Of a stretch of 63,004 bases of DNA, positions 25,689 through 35,846 are shown piece by piece. The stretch spans positions 1-63,004 of the forward strand of contig JAEWLQ010000014.1 of the NCBI GenBank assembly GCA_023457495.1. Reading direction: 5' to 3'. How positions within the stretch are numbered: the first letter of the stretch is position 1; the number at the start of each line of letters is the position of its first letter. The DNA is from Pseudomonadota bacterium. GTDB lineage: Bacteria; Pseudomonadota; Gammaproteobacteria; Steroidobacterales; Steroidobacteraceae. The notes under the pieces were generated by a model. That model saw nothing but the letters and a program-made list of their open reading frames with translations, was not told where the DNA came from and did not search any database. The position numbers and the translations under genes were made by a program.

Positions 25689-26444
25689 ATGGCTGGCAAC
25701 AAGCGTCCCGTCATCGGCATTCCAGCCGATCGACGCATGATCGGTCCGCATCCTTTTCACGCGGTCGGCGAGAAATACATCGCGGCCGTGGTGCAGGCGG
25801 CGGATTGCCTGCCGTTGCTGATCCCGGTGCTCGAAACGCCGCTCGACGTGGCGCAGATCCTCGCGCACGTCGATGGCATCTTTTTCCCGGGCTCGCCGTC
25901 GAACGTCGAGCCCACGCATTACGCGGGGATCCCGAGCGTGCCCGGGACGCTGCACGATCCACATCGGGACGCGACGACGCTGTCGCTGATACCGCGTGCG
26001 GTTGAAAGAGGAGTGCCCGTGTTCGGCGTCTGCCGCGGGTTCCAGGAGATGAACGTCGCGATGGGCGGCACGCTGCACCAGCGCGTGCACGAGCTGGAAG
26101 GCTTCAACGACCATCGCGAGGACAAGGAACAGCCGCTCGACGTGCAGTACGCCCCCGCGCACGACGTCGTGCTCGAGCCCGGCGGCCTGCTGTCGAGGAT
26201 CGCGGGCCGGGAGCGGATCACGGTCAATTCGCTGCATTGGCAGGGCGTCGACCGGCTCGCGCCGGATCTCGCGGTCGAGGCGCGCGCGCCCGACGGGCTG
26301 ATCGAGGCGTTCCGCGTGAAGAACGCGGCGAATTTCGCGCTCGCGGTGCAGTGGCACCCCGAGTGGAAGGTGATGAGCAACCCGTTTTCGCAGGCGCTGT
26401 TCGCCGAGTTCGGACGCGCGGCCCGGCAACGGGCCAGTAGTTAG
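25689..26444 (+). CDS. puuD: Gamma-glutamyl-gamma-aminobutyrate hydrolase
   Basis: 251 residues, a class I glutamine-amidotransferase-like hydrolase. Nucleophile C115 is in VFGVCRGFQEMN and the H223/E225 pair is in VQWHPEW. The N-terminus KRPVIGIPADRRMIGPHPFHAVGEKY is typical of PuuD (peptidase C26), which splits gamma-glutamyl-GABA into glutamate and GABA, the last step of the Puu pathway. It heads the plus-strand arm with the second PuuA-like gene 22 bases downstream. Confidence 0.95.
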   Translation: MAGNKRPVIGIPADRRMIGPHPFHAVGEKYIAAVVQAADCLPLLIPVLETPLDVAQILAHVDGIFFPGSPSNVEPTHYAGIPSVPGTLHDPHRDATTLSLIPRAVERGVPVFGVCRGFQEMNVAMGGTLHQRVHELEGFNDHREDKEQPLDVQYAPAHDVVLEPGGLLSRIAGRERITVNSLHWQGVDRLAPDLAVEARAPDGLIEAFRVKNAANFALAVQWHPEWKVMSNPFSQALFAEFGRAARQRASS

Positions 26445-26466
26445 AAAGAGAATCACAGGACGCATC

Positions 26467-27807
26467 ATGGCGAACGAGATCAGGCAATTCCTCCGCGACC
26501 ACGGCATTTCCGAAGTCGAGGCGATCATCCCGGACATGGCGGGCATCGCCCGCGGCAAGATCATGCCGGCGGAGAAATTCGGCGAGGACGAGGGCATGCG
26601 CCTGCCCGAGAGCATCTTCCTGCAGACGGTGACCGGCGACTATCCACCCGACACCGACAAGGCCATGAGCCCCGCCGAGATCGACATCACGCTCAAGGCC
26701 GACCCGAAGACGGTACGGCGCGTGCCGTGGGCCGCCGAGCCCACCGCGCAGGTGATCCACGACTGTTATTACGCCGATGGCCGGCGCGTCGGCATGGCGC
26801 CGCGCGGGGTGCTGCGCCACATCCTCGAGATGTACGCCAACCGCGGCTGGGAACCGGTGGTCGCCCCCGAGCTCGAGTTCTACCTGGTCGAGCCCAACAT
26901 CGACGCCGACTATCCACTCAAGCCGCCGGTGGGCCGCTCGGGGCGCGCCGAGCCCGGCCGCCAGAGCTACAGCATCGCGGCGGTCAACGAGTTCGATCCG
27001 CTGTTCGACGACATGTACCAGTTCTGCGAGGACCAGGACATCGAGATCGACACGCTGATCCACGAGGACGGCGCCGCGCAGATGGAGATCAACCTGCTGC
27101 ACGGCAACGCGCTCGATCTCGCCGACCAGGCATTCCTCTTCAAACGGACGGCGCGCGAGGCGGCGCTGCGGCACAAGATGTACGCGACCTTCATGGCCAA
27201 GCCGCACGCGAAGGAGCCCGGCAGCGCCATGCACATCCACCAGAGCATCGTCGACAGCAAGACGAAGCAGAACATCTTCTCGAATGCCGACGGCACGCCG
27301 ACGCCGTTGTTCTTCTCGCACATTGCCGGCCTGCAGAAGTACCTGCCCGCGGCGATGTGCCTGCTCGCACCGAACGTGAACAGCTACCGGCGCATCTCCC
27401 GTTTCCAGCTCGCGCCCATCAACGTGCAGTGGGGCTACGACAACCGCACCGCCGGATTGCGCGTACCGGCCTCCGATGCCACCGCGCGGCGCATCGAGAA
27501 CCGCCTGGCGGGCGCCGATGCCAATCCGTACATCGCCATCGCGACTTCACTCGCCTGCGGTTTCCTCGGCATGGTGGAAGGACTGCAGCCCTCGGAGCCG
27601 ATCTCCGGTTCCGCGCACGATCTGCCGTTTTCACTGCCGCGCTCGCTCGATGACGCGATCCGCGAGCTGCGGGAGTGCGATCCTCTGGTGCGCGTGCTCG
27701 GCGAGCCGTTCATATCCGCGTACACCATCGTCAAGGAAGCCGAATACGAGGTCTTCCTGCAGGTGATCAGCTCCTGGGAACGGGAGCACCTGCTGCTGAA
27801 CGTCTGA
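26467..27807 (+). CDS. puuA: Glutamine synthetase family protein, gamma-glutamylputrescine synthetase (copy 2)
   Basis: 446 residues. Glutamine-synthetase landmarks: VVAPELEFYLVEP near residue 138, HEDGAAQMEINLLHGN near 199, GSAMHIHQSIVDSKT near 255, NSYRRISRFQLAPINVQWG near 303 and IENRLAGADANPYIA near 346. The C-terminal SAYTIVKEAEYEVFLQVISSWEREHLLLNV is typical of PuuA. It ligates glutamate to putrescine with ATP to start the gamma-glutamylation pathway. It lies between puuD and a class III aminotransferase on one strand; gaps of 22 bases suggest one operon. Confidence 0.93.
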   Translation: MANEIRQFLRDHGISEVEAIIPDMAGIARGKIMPAEKFGEDEGMRLPESIFLQTVTGDYPPDTDKAMSPAEIDITLKADPKTVRRVPWAAEPTAQVIHDCYYADGRRVGMAPRGVLRHILEMYANRGWEPVVAPELEFYLVEPNIDADYPLKPPVGRSGRAEPGRQSYSIAAVNEFDPLFDDMYQFCEDQDIEIDTLIHEDGAAQMEINLLHGNALDLADQAFLFKRTAREAALRHKMYATFMAKPHAKEPGSAMHIHQSIVDSKTKQNIFSNADGTPTPLFFSHIAGLQKYLPAAMCLLAPNVNSYRRISRFQLAPINVQWGYDNRTAGLRVPASDATARRIENRLAGADANPYIAIATSLACGFLGMVEGLQPSEPISGSAHDLPFSLPRSLDDAIRELRECDPLVRVLGEPFISAYTIVKEAEYEVFLQVISSWEREHLLLNV

Positions 27808-27830
27808 GCCGGAAAGCCAAGGAGCGCGCG

Positions 27831-29204
27831 ATGAAGACCGGGGAATGGCAGCAACTAGATAGCGCCCACTATCTTCACCCCTTCACCGACTACAAGCAGC
27901 TCGCGGCGAAAGGTGCACGGATCGTCACACGCGCCGAAGGTGTCCATATCTACACTTCGGACGGGGAGAAAATCCTCGATGGAATGTCGGGCCTGTGGTG
28001 TGTCGCGCTCGGTTACGGCCGGCGCGAACTGTCGGAAGCCGCCTACCGGCAGATGCAGGAACTCCCTTACTACAACAGCTTCTTCCAGTGCGCGACGACG
28101 CCCGCGATCGAGCTCGCGCGCATCCTCAAGGAGGTCACGCCTGCGCAGTTCAACCGCGTCTTCTTCACGAGCTCCGGTAGCGAGGCGAACGACACGCTGC
28201 TGCGCCTGGTGCGCCGCTACTGGCAGTTGCTAGGCCAGCCGGAGCGCAACGTCGTCATTTCGCGCTGGAATGGATACCACGGCAGTACCATTGCCGGTGC
28301 ATCCCTCGGCGGCATGAAGCCCATGCACGAGCAGCTAGGCCCGGACGGCGCCGTGCCCGGCATCGTCCACATCAATCAGCCGTACTGGTTCGGCGAGGGC
28401 GGCGATCTGACGCCCGCGGAGTTCGGACTGGCCTGCGCGCGCGAACTGGAAAGGAAAATAGAGGAAATCGGGCCGGCGCGCGTCGCAGCTTTCATAGGTG
28501 AACCCGTGCAGGGCGCGGGGGGCCTCGTGATCCCGCCCGAGACGTATTGGCCCGAAATACAAAGGATCGTCGACAAGTACGGGATTTTGTTCGCTTCTGA
28601 CGAGGTGATCTGCGGATTCGGCCGCACGGGACGCTGGTTCGGCTGCGAATACTTCGGCACGCGGCCGGATTTCCTCACGATGGCCAAGGCCCTGTCGTCG
28701 GGCTATCTACCGATCGGGGGCCTGATGGTGTCGGACCGCGTCTCGGACGTGCTCATCGACAAGGGCGGCGAGTTTTTTCATGGTTTCACCTATTCCGGAC
28801 ACCCGGCCGCCTGCGCCGTGGCGATCGCCAATCTGGAGATCTTCCGGCGGGAAGGCATCGTCGAGCGGGTGAGGGACGAAGCGGCGCCCTATCTAGCGGC
28901 CCGCTGGCGGGAACTGGCCTCCCACCCGCTGGTCGGTGAAGCAAGGTGCCTGGGGCTCCTGGCCGCGATCGAGCTAGTGCCCGACAAGAGTTCACGGCGC
29001 TTTTTCGAGCCGCGCGGCGAAGTAGGCACTCATATGCGCGACACCTGCACGCGCAACGGTCTCGTCATGCGCGCCACGCGCGACACGCTCTTCATCGCGC
29101 CACCGCTGGTCATAAGCCGCGCGGAAATCGACGAACTACTGTCCAAAGTAGTGCGATCGCTCGACGAAACACTGGTTTGGGCACGCGCCGAGGGCTGGCT
29201 ATAG
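27831..29204 (+). CDS. spuC: Putrescine/polyamine--pyruvate aminotransferase (SpuC-like)
   Basis: 457-residue class III aminotransferase from ATG 27831 (aaggagcgcgcg ribosome site). GSEANDTLLR near residue 116, YHGSTIAGASLGG near 149, D257 in FASDEVICGFGRTG, and Schiff-base K286 in TMAKALSSGYLPIGG. It resembles SpuC, which transaminates putrescine (and possibly spermidine products) with pyruvate. Its presence with a complete gamma-glutamyl route means two parallel ways into GABA. The coding sequence contains unusually many CTATCTA and CTAG strings for this GC-rich genome. Confidence 0.9.
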   Translation: MKTGEWQQLDSAHYLHPFTDYKQLAAKGARIVTRAEGVHIYTSDGEKILDGMSGLWCVALGYGRRELSEAAYRQMQELPYYNSFFQCATTPAIELARILKEVTPAQFNRVFFTSSGSEANDTLLRLVRRYWQLLGQPERNVVISRWNGYHGSTIAGASLGGMKPMHEQLGPDGAVPGIVHINQPYWFGEGGDLTPAEFGLACARELERKIEEIGPARVAAFIGEPVQGAGGLVIPPETYWPEIQRIVDKYGILFASDEVICGFGRTGRWFGCEYFGTRPDFLTMAKALSSGYLPIGGLMVSDRVSDVLIDKGGEFFHGFTYSGHPAACAVAIANLEIFRREGIVERVRDEAAPYLAARWRELASHPLVGEARCLGLLAAIELVPDKSSRRFFEPRGEVGTHMRDTCTRNGLVMRATRDTLFIAPPLVISRAEIDELLSKVVRSLDETLVWARAEGWL

Positions 29205-29237
29205 ACGCGGTCGCTGTTATATAAGACGACCCATGGA

Positions 29238-29262
29238 CGCGATGTGTGGGTCTCACATCGCG
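29238..29262 (+). promoter_or_regulatory. Hairpin in the potF leader
   Basis: A perfect 9-bp inverted repeat CGCGATGTG/CACATCGCG (29238-29246, 29254-29262) with a 7-base loop, 22 bases before the potF ATG. No T-run follows, so it is not a classical terminator. It may stabilise potF mRNA, act as an attenuator, or be an operator. Confidence 0.6.
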
Positions 29263-29284
29263 ACAAACATCTAGGGGTCAAATC

Positions 29285-30442
29285 ATGTTCACTCGCAGCC
29301 TATCGGCCATCGCATCGGCTTCATTGCTCCTTCTGCTCGCCGCGTGCGGCAAGAAGGAAGAAGCGCCAACGGCGCCCGCGTCCGAGACGTCCCCCGCCGT
29401 CACCTACGACACCGACGCGGAAAAAGTCGTCAACGTCTACAACTGGTCCGACTACATCGAGCCTACCGTGCTCGATGACTTCACCAAGGAAACCGGCATC
29501 ACCGTCAATTACGAGGTGATGGACTCGAACGAACTGCTCGAGACGAAACTCGTCGCCGGTCGCACCGGCTACGACGTGGTCGTTCCGTCCGCCTCGTTCC
29601 TCGCCCGCCAGATCAAGGCCGGCGTCTACCAGAAGCTCGACAAGTCGAAGCTCGACAATCTCAAGAACCTCGATCCGGAAATCACGAAGAAGCTCGAGGT
29701 GTTCGATCCGGGCAACGAGCACGCCGTGAACTACATGTGGGGCACGTCGGGCGTCGGCTTCAACGAGGGCAAGGTCGCCGAGGCGTTCAAGGACGCGCCG
29801 GTAGATAGCTTCGCGATGTTCTACGATCCGAAGGTCGTGTCGAAATTCGCCAAGTGCGGCGTCTCGATCCTCGACGCGCCGTCCGAGGTCGTCGGCACCG
29901 TGCTGATGTATCTCGGCCGTGACCCGAACTCGGAGAAACCCGAGGATCTCGCCGCCGCCGAGAAGGTGCTGATGTCGGTGCGGCCGTACATCCGCCTCAT
30001 CAACTCCTCGAAGTACATCGAGGATCTCGCCAACGGCGAGATCTGCCTCGCGCTCGGCTGGTCGGGCGACGTGCACATCGCGGCCTCGCGCGCCACGGAG
30101 AACAACACAGGCGCGGTGATCAAGTACAACATCCCGAAGGAAGGCGCGGTCATGTTCTTCGACAACATGGCCATTCCGGCGGATGCGTCGCACGTCAAGA
30201 ACGCGCACATCTTCATCAATTACATGCTGCGCCCGGAAGTCGCCGCCAAGAACAGCAACTTCCTCGGCTACGCGAACAGCAACGCCGCCTCCTGGCCGCT
30301 CATCAACCCGGAAGTCATGAACGACCCGGGCATCTTCCCGCCGCCGGAGACGATGGCGAAGCTGGTGCCGGATCTGCCGGAGTCGGCGGAATTCACCCGC
30401 GCGCTGACCCGTACCTGGACCCGCTTCCGGACCGGCAAGTGA
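29285..30442 (+). CDS. potF: Polyamine ABC transporter substrate-binding lipoprotein
   Basis: 385 residues, a spermidine/putrescine-binding protein. The signal ends in the lipobox LLAAC with C21, so it is predicted to be a lipid-anchored rather than free periplasmic receptor. The mature protein starts with a linker and then VVNVYNWSDYIEPTVLDDFTKETG, the classic PotF/PotD opening; aromatic and acidic residues at the cleft contact the diamine. It precedes potG, potH and potI. Hairpins on both sides suggest it is expressed at a higher level than the transport components. Confidence 0.94.
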   Translation: MFTRSLSAIASASLLLLLAACGKKEEAPTAPASETSPAVTYDTDAEKVVNVYNWSDYIEPTVLDDFTKETGITVNYEVMDSNELLETKLVAGRTGYDVVVPSASFLARQIKAGVYQKLDKSKLDNLKNLDPEITKKLEVFDPGNEHAVNYMWGTSGVGFNEGKVAEAFKDAPVDSFAMFYDPKVVSKFAKCGVSILDAPSEVVGTVLMYLGRDPNSEKPEDLAAAEKVLMSVRPYIRLINSSKYIEDLANGEICLALGWSGDVHIAASRATENNTGAVIKYNIPKEGAVMFFDNMAIPADASHVKNAHIFINYMLRPEVAAKNSNFLGYANSNAASWPLINPEVMNDPGIFPPPETMAKLVPDLPESAEFTRALTRTWTRFRTGK

Positions 30443-30449
30443 AGTGAGC

Positions 30450-30476
30450 CGGCCGCCGCTGAGGGCGCGGCGGCCG
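30450..30476 (+). promoter_or_regulatory. GC-rich hairpin between potF and potG
   Basis: A 10-bp stem CGGCCGCCGC/GCGGCGGCCG with a 7-base loop, eight bases after the potF stop. The following sequence (ACTTCTTCC) is only weakly T-rich. It probably protects the potF 3' end or partly terminates transcription, as is common after binding-protein genes in ABC operons. Confidence 0.6.
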
Positions 30477-30504
30477 ACTTCTTCCATTGCTACGGGGGCC
30501 TGCC

Positions 30505-31668
<1,164 letters not shown>

Positions 31669-31696
31669 CAGCAGCCGGTAACAGGAGCCCAGGATC

Positions 31697-32698
31697 GTGG
31701 CATTGGCCACCACCCGAATTTCTCGCGAAGCGCCGGGGCGCATCGGGCCCCTGTGGACGTTCCTGTTCAGGTACGGCCCGCCGCGCTGGACCGAGTACGT
31801 GCTGAGGAACTGGTCGGGTCAACGCCTCGTCATCGCGATTCCCTATCTGTGGCTGATCACCTTCTTCCTCGTTCCGTTCCTCATCGTCCTCAAGATCTCG
31901 TTCGCGGAGTTCTCGCCGCTGGGACGTCCGCCCTACGAGCCGGTGTTCCGCTGGCTGGACGAGGGCGCCCTGCAGATCAAGATGCTGATCGGCAGCTACC
32001 AGTACCTGTTCACCGAGCCGCTGTACGTGAGCTCGTGGATCTACTCGATCAAGGTGGCGGCCATCTCGACGGTGCTGTGCCTGTGCCTGGGCTACCCGAT
32101 GGCCTACGCCATATCGCGCTCGTCGCCTACCTACCGCAACGTCTTCCTGATGCTCATCATCCTGCCTTTCTGGACGTCCTTCCTGCTGCGCGTGTATGCG
32201 TGGATAGGGCTCCTCAAGACGGACGGGGTGATCAACCAGGTGCTGCGCGGGATCGGGATCATCGACGAGCCGCTCGCGATGATGAATACCAGCTTCGCGG
32301 TGTACATCGGCATCGTGTACTCCTATCTGCCGTTCATGATCCTGCCGCTATATTCCAACCTCGAGAAGCACGACAACACGCTGCTGGAGGCCGCGCAGGA
32401 CCTCGGCGCCGGGCCGATCAAGTCGTTCCTGCGGGTCACGCTGCCGCTGTCGTTCCCGGGCATCGTCGCCGGCTCGCTGCTGGTCTTCATCCCGGCCGTG
32501 GGCGAATACGTGATTCCCTCATTGTTAGGCAGGACCGACCAGCTGATGATCGCCAAGCTGCTGTCGGACGAGTTCTTCCTGAATCGTGACTGGCCCAAGG
32601 CGAGCGCGGTGGCCATCGCGATGCTGCTGCTGCTCGTGGTGCCGATCATGATTTTCCAGCACTTTCAGAACAAAGAGCTGCAGGCCGCCAAGAGATGA
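31697..32698 (+). CDS. potH: Polyamine ABC transporter permease
   Basis: 333 residues from GTG 31697 (caggagcccagg ribosome site). Six predicted membrane helices after a cytoplasmic N-terminus; the EAA-type coupling loop is EAAQDLGAGPIKSFLRVTLPLSFPG. It forms the channel with PotI. Its stop overlaps the potI start by four bases (ATGA). Confidence 0.93.
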   Translation: MALATTRISREAPGRIGPLWTFLFRYGPPRWTEYVLRNWSGQRLVIAIPYLWLITFFLVPFLIVLKISFAEFSPLGRPPYEPVFRWLDEGALQIKMLIGSYQYLFTEPLYVSSWIYSIKVAAISTVLCLCLGYPMAYAISRSSPTYRNVFLMLIILPFWTSFLLRVYAWIGLLKTDGVINQVLRGIGIIDEPLAMMNTSFAVYIGIVYSYLPFMILPLYSNLEKHDNTLLEAAQDLGAGPIKSFLRVTLPLSFPGIVAGSLLVFIPAVGEYVIPSLLGRTDQLMIAKLLSDEFFLNRDWPKASAVAIAMLLLLVVPIMIFQHFQNKELQAAKR

Positions 32699-33549
32699 AT
32701 ACGCGCGGCCTGTTCAGCAAGACCATGTTGGGCTTCGGCTTCTTCTTCCTGTACGTGCCGATCATCCTGATGGTCGTCTTCTCGTTCAACAACTCGCGCC
32801 TGGTCACGGTGTGGGACTCGGTGAATTCGCCCACGCTCAAGTGGTATGGACGCCTGTTCTCGGACAAGCAGGTCCTGTCGGCCGCCTGGCTGTCCATCAA
32901 GGTCGCCGCGATGTCCGCCTCCGGAGCGGTGATCCTCGGCACGATCGCCGGCCTGGTGCTGTCGCGGTTCGGACCGTTCAAGGGACGGGCGCTGCTGCAG
33001 GGCCTCACTACCGCGCCGCTGGTCATGCCCGAGGTGATTACGGGCCTGTCCATGCTGCTGTTGTTCGTATCACTGGAGCAACTGTTCCAGGCCATGTTCG
33101 GCTGGCAGTTCAACCGGGGCATGGCGACGATCACCATCGCGCACATCACCTTCACGATGGCCTACGTTACCGTCGTCGTGCAGTCGCGCCTGGCCAGTTT
33201 CGACGACTCCCTCGAGGAGGCGGCGCTGGACCTGGGGGCGCGTCCCGCCAAGGTCTTCTTCCGCATAACCGTGCCGCTGATCCTGCCGGCGATCCTGTCC
33301 GGCTGGCTGCTGGCCTTCACGCTTTCATGGGACGACCTGGTCGTGACCCAGTTCGTATCCGGACCCGGGTCCAACACGTTGCCCATGGTCATATTTTCTC
33401 GCGTTCGACTAGGTGTAAGCCCGGTCGTGAATGCACTAGCAACCATAATGGTTCTGGTCGTAGCTCTCGGGGTCATCCTTTCGGCCATTCTGATGCGCCG
33501 GCAGGAGCAACGCCGCAAACGCGAGGAACAGATGGCCGTCACTGGCTAA
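32695..33549 (+). CDS. potI: Polyamine ABC transporter permease
   Basis: 284 residues, six predicted membrane helices. The coupling loop EEAALDLGARPAKVFFRITV contacts the ATPase, and FTLSWDDLVVTQFVSGPG is typical of PotI/PotC. It ends with a charged cytoplasmic tail (RRQEQRRKREEQ). It is the last gene of the pot group; the tiny HTH-like gene follows after 45 bases. Confidence 0.93.
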   Translation: MNTRGLFSKTMLGFGFFFLYVPIILMVVFSFNNSRLVTVWDSVNSPTLKWYGRLFSDKQVLSAAWLSIKVAAMSASGAVILGTIAGLVLSRFGPFKGRALLQGLTTAPLVMPEVITGLSMLLLFVSLEQLFQAMFGWQFNRGMATITIAHITFTMAYVTVVVQSRLASFDDSLEEAALDLGARPAKVFFRITVPLILPAILSGWLLAFTLSWDDLVVTQFVSGPGSNTLPMVIFSRVRLGVSPVVNALATIMVLVVALGVILSAILMRRQEQRRKREEQMAVTG

Positions 33550-33594
33550 CTACTGATAGACTCACAACCACGACTTTTGACGAGGATTCGATCA

Positions 33595-33831
33595 ATGGCC
33601 AAATCAGCCCGTAAGCACAACGCCCCATGGACGCCCGCGGATCTCAAGAAGATGCGCGCCCTGGCGAAACAGCGCATGTCCGCGCGTCTCGCAGCCAAGG
33701 AACTGGGTCGCTCCACCGGTGCGGTCAAGTACAAGGCGATGGTGGAAGGTATCCGCTTCCGCTTCATCGACCAGCCGGCTGGAGTGCAGAAGAAGCTCGC
33801 CCGCAAGGCGAAGCGCGCCAAGAAGAAATAA
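33595..33831 (+). CDS. Small basic HTH-like protein (paralogue of 43419-43613)
   Basis: 78 residues. Core from residue 17: W-T-P-A-D-L-KK-M-R-x-L-AK, then RMSARLAAKELGRSTGAVKY, a helix-turn-helix-like or Myb/SANT-like arrangement in which A-A-K-E-L-G-R-S-x-G-A-V would be the recognition turn. The C-terminal tail is very lysine-rich (KKLARKAKRAKKK), as in nucleic-acid binders. ATG 33595 follows cgaggattcg. A second copy is found 9.8 kb downstream. The function is unknown; DNA or RNA binding is inference. Confidence 0.8.
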   Translation: MAKSARKHNAPWTPADLKKMRALAKQRMSARLAAKELGRSTGAVKYKAMVEGIRFRFIDQPAGVQKKLARKAKRAKKK

Positions 33832-33884
33832 GGCGTCCGTCGAAGACGCCGCGTACGGGGGTGCGCGGCGGCTTTGCTTCAGCG

Positions 33885-35066
33885 ATGAGTTTCCCGGACC
33901 AGTTTGCGAGCAAACTGCCCGACGTCGGCACCACGATCTTCACCGTGATGTCGCGCCGCGCCGCCGAGCAGGGCGCGGTCAACGTGGGTCAGGGCTTTCC
34001 TGATTACCCGATAGATCCCAGGCTGGCCGAGTGCGTGACCGAAGCGGTCCAGGCCGGCTTCAACCAGTATGCGCCCATGGCGGGCGACGTCGCGTTGCGC
34101 GCGCGCATTGCCGCGAAGATCGCGTCCGCGGGAGGCCGCGCCGTCGACCCGGAAACCGAGCTCACCGTGAGCTGTGGCGGGACCGAGTCCATCTACAGCG
34201 CCATCCAGGCCGCGGTCGGCGCCGGTGACGAGGCCATCGTCTTCGATCCGGCATACGACGCCTACGATCCCGCGATCCGCCTGGCGGGCGGCCGCTGCAT
34301 CCACATCCCCCTCGAGCCGCCGCACTTCCGCTACGACTGGGACCGCGTGCGCCGCGCGCTGAGCCCGCGCACGCGGCTGATCATCATCAACAATCCTCAC
34401 AACCCCGCCTGCACCGTGGCCGGGGAAGCAGACCTTGATGCGCTCGCGGCGCTGGTGCGCGACCGGCCCATCATCGTGCTCGCCGACGAGGTCTATGAGC
34501 ACGTCCAATACGACGGACGCGTTCATCAATCCGTCATCGACCACCCGGAGCTGCGCCAGCGCAGTTTCGCGGTGTACTCGTTCGGCAAGACGCTGCACAT
34601 CACCGGCTGGCGCGTCGGCTACTGCGTCGCACCGCCCGTCCTGACCACCGAGCTGCGCAAGGTGCACCAGTTCAACGCCTTCAGCATCGCGGCGCCGCTG
34701 CAGGCCGCGATCCGCCTCTACCTGGAACGTCATCCCGATGCCTGGCGCGAGATCGCCGGATTCTTCAGCGCGAAGCGCGACCTGTTGCGCGCGCGGCTCA
34801 CGGGCAGCGGCCTCACGATGCCTCCCGCGGAGGGCAGTTATTTCCAGCTGGCGGACTTCGGCCACTTGGCAGATGGCAAGAACCCCGGCGACGATGTCGA
34901 ATTCACCGAGCGGCTGATCAACGAGGCCGGCGTCGCGGTCATCCCGCTATCGCCTTTCTACCGTGAGCCGCCCGTAGGCATGTGCATCGTGCGGCTGTGC
35001 GTGGCCAAGCGCGACGAGACCCTCATCGAGGCGGCGGACCGCATCAAGGCCTGGACACACACATGA
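33885..35066 (+). CDS. Methionine/glutamine aminotransferase (class I/II, YbdL-like)
   Basis: 393 residues. Fold-type I aminotransferase with GQGFPDYPIDPRL near residue 36, NNPHNPACTVAG near 169, and the PLP lysine K235 in SFGKTLHITGWRVG. YbdL-type enzymes transaminate 4-methylthio-2-oxobutyrate to methionine, using glutamine and releasing 2-oxoglutaramate. The next gene, overlapping by four bases, is the omega-amidase that removes that product. Kynurenine or other aromatic aminotransferase activity is also possible in the family. Confidence 0.9.
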   Translation: MSFPDQFASKLPDVGTTIFTVMSRRAAEQGAVNVGQGFPDYPIDPRLAECVTEAVQAGFNQYAPMAGDVALRARIAAKIASAGGRAVDPETELTVSCGGTESIYSAIQAAVGAGDEAIVFDPAYDAYDPAIRLAGGRCIHIPLEPPHFRYDWDRVRRALSPRTRLIIINNPHNPACTVAGEADLDALAALVRDRPIIVLADEVYEHVQYDGRVHQSVIDHPELRQRSFAVYSFGKTLHITGWRVGYCVAPPVLTTELRKVHQFNAFSIAAPLQAAIRLYLERHPDAWREIAGFFSAKRDLLRARLTGSGLTMPPAEGSYFQLADFGHLADGKNPGDDVEFTERLINEAGVAVIPLSPFYREPPVGMCIVRLCVAKRDETLIEAADRIKAWTHT

Positions 35067-35839
35067 ACTTTCGCGTCACACTCGTGCAGCAGCCGCTCGC
35101 CTGGCACGACCCCGAGGCCAACCGCGCCCATTTCGCGCAGGTGCTCGCGCCGCTCGCCGGCACGACCGATCTCGTCGTGTTGCCCGAGATGTTCACCACG
35201 GGTTTCACGATGAAGCCCAGGGAATTCGCCGAGCCCGCGGACGGCCCGACGCGCGAGTGGCTGCTGGCGCAGGCGCGCAAGCTCGATGCCGCCGTGGGAG
35301 GCAGCGTCGCGGTGAACGACAACGGACGCTACTTCAATCGCTTCATGGTGGCGCTGCCGGAAGGGCCCACCTACTGGTACGACAAGCGCCACCTGTTCCG
35401 CATGGGCGGCGAACACCGTCATTACAGCGCCGGCTCGCACGCGCTCATCATCGACTGGCGCGGCCTGCGCCTGTGCCCGCTGGTGTGTTACGACCTGCGT
35501 TTTCCGGTGTGGAGCCGGCGGCGGCCCGAGCTCGACTACGACCTCGTGATCTACTCGGCCAACTGGCCGGCGCCGCGGCGCGCCGCCTGGTCGGCGCTGC
35601 TGCGCGCGCGCGCCATCGAAAACCAGGCCTACTGCGTGGGCGTGAATCGCGTCGGAACGGACGGCGCGGACAACGCGTACGTTGGCGACAGCGTGGCGCT
35701 CGATTTCCTGGGCCAGCCGCTGGTCGAGCTGCTGGACGGAACCCAGGCGATCACCGTGCCGCTCGACATCGACGCCTTGCGCGCGTGGCGCGACAAGTTT
35801 CCCGCGCATCTCGACGCGGATCCCTTTTCCCTGGAATGA
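35063..35839 (+). CDS. Omega-amidase, nitrilase superfamily (YafV/Nit2-like)
   Basis: 258 residues with the Glu-Lys-Cys triad of nitrilase-fold amidases: E42 (VLPEMFTTGF), K108 (WYDKRHLF) and C142 (LVCYDLRFP). The wording of these motifs matches YafV/Nit2, which hydrolyse 2-oxoglutaramate or 2-oxosuccinamate. It is not an N-carbamoylputrescine amidase by motif, so it probably does not complete the agmatine route. It is translationally coupled to the methionine aminotransferase. Confidence 0.9.
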   Translation: MNFRVTLVQQPLAWHDPEANRAHFAQVLAPLAGTTDLVVLPEMFTTGFTMKPREFAEPADGPTREWLLAQARKLDAAVGGSVAVNDNGRYFNRFMVALPEGPTYWYDKRHLFRMGGEHRHYSAGSHALIIDWRGLRLCPLVCYDLRFPVWSRRRPELDYDLVIYSANWPAPRRAAWSALLRARAIENQAYCVGVNRVGTDGADNAYVGDSVALDFLGQPLVELLDGTQAITVPLDIDALRAWRDKFPAHLDADPFSLE

Positions 35840-35846
35840 TCGCGAC

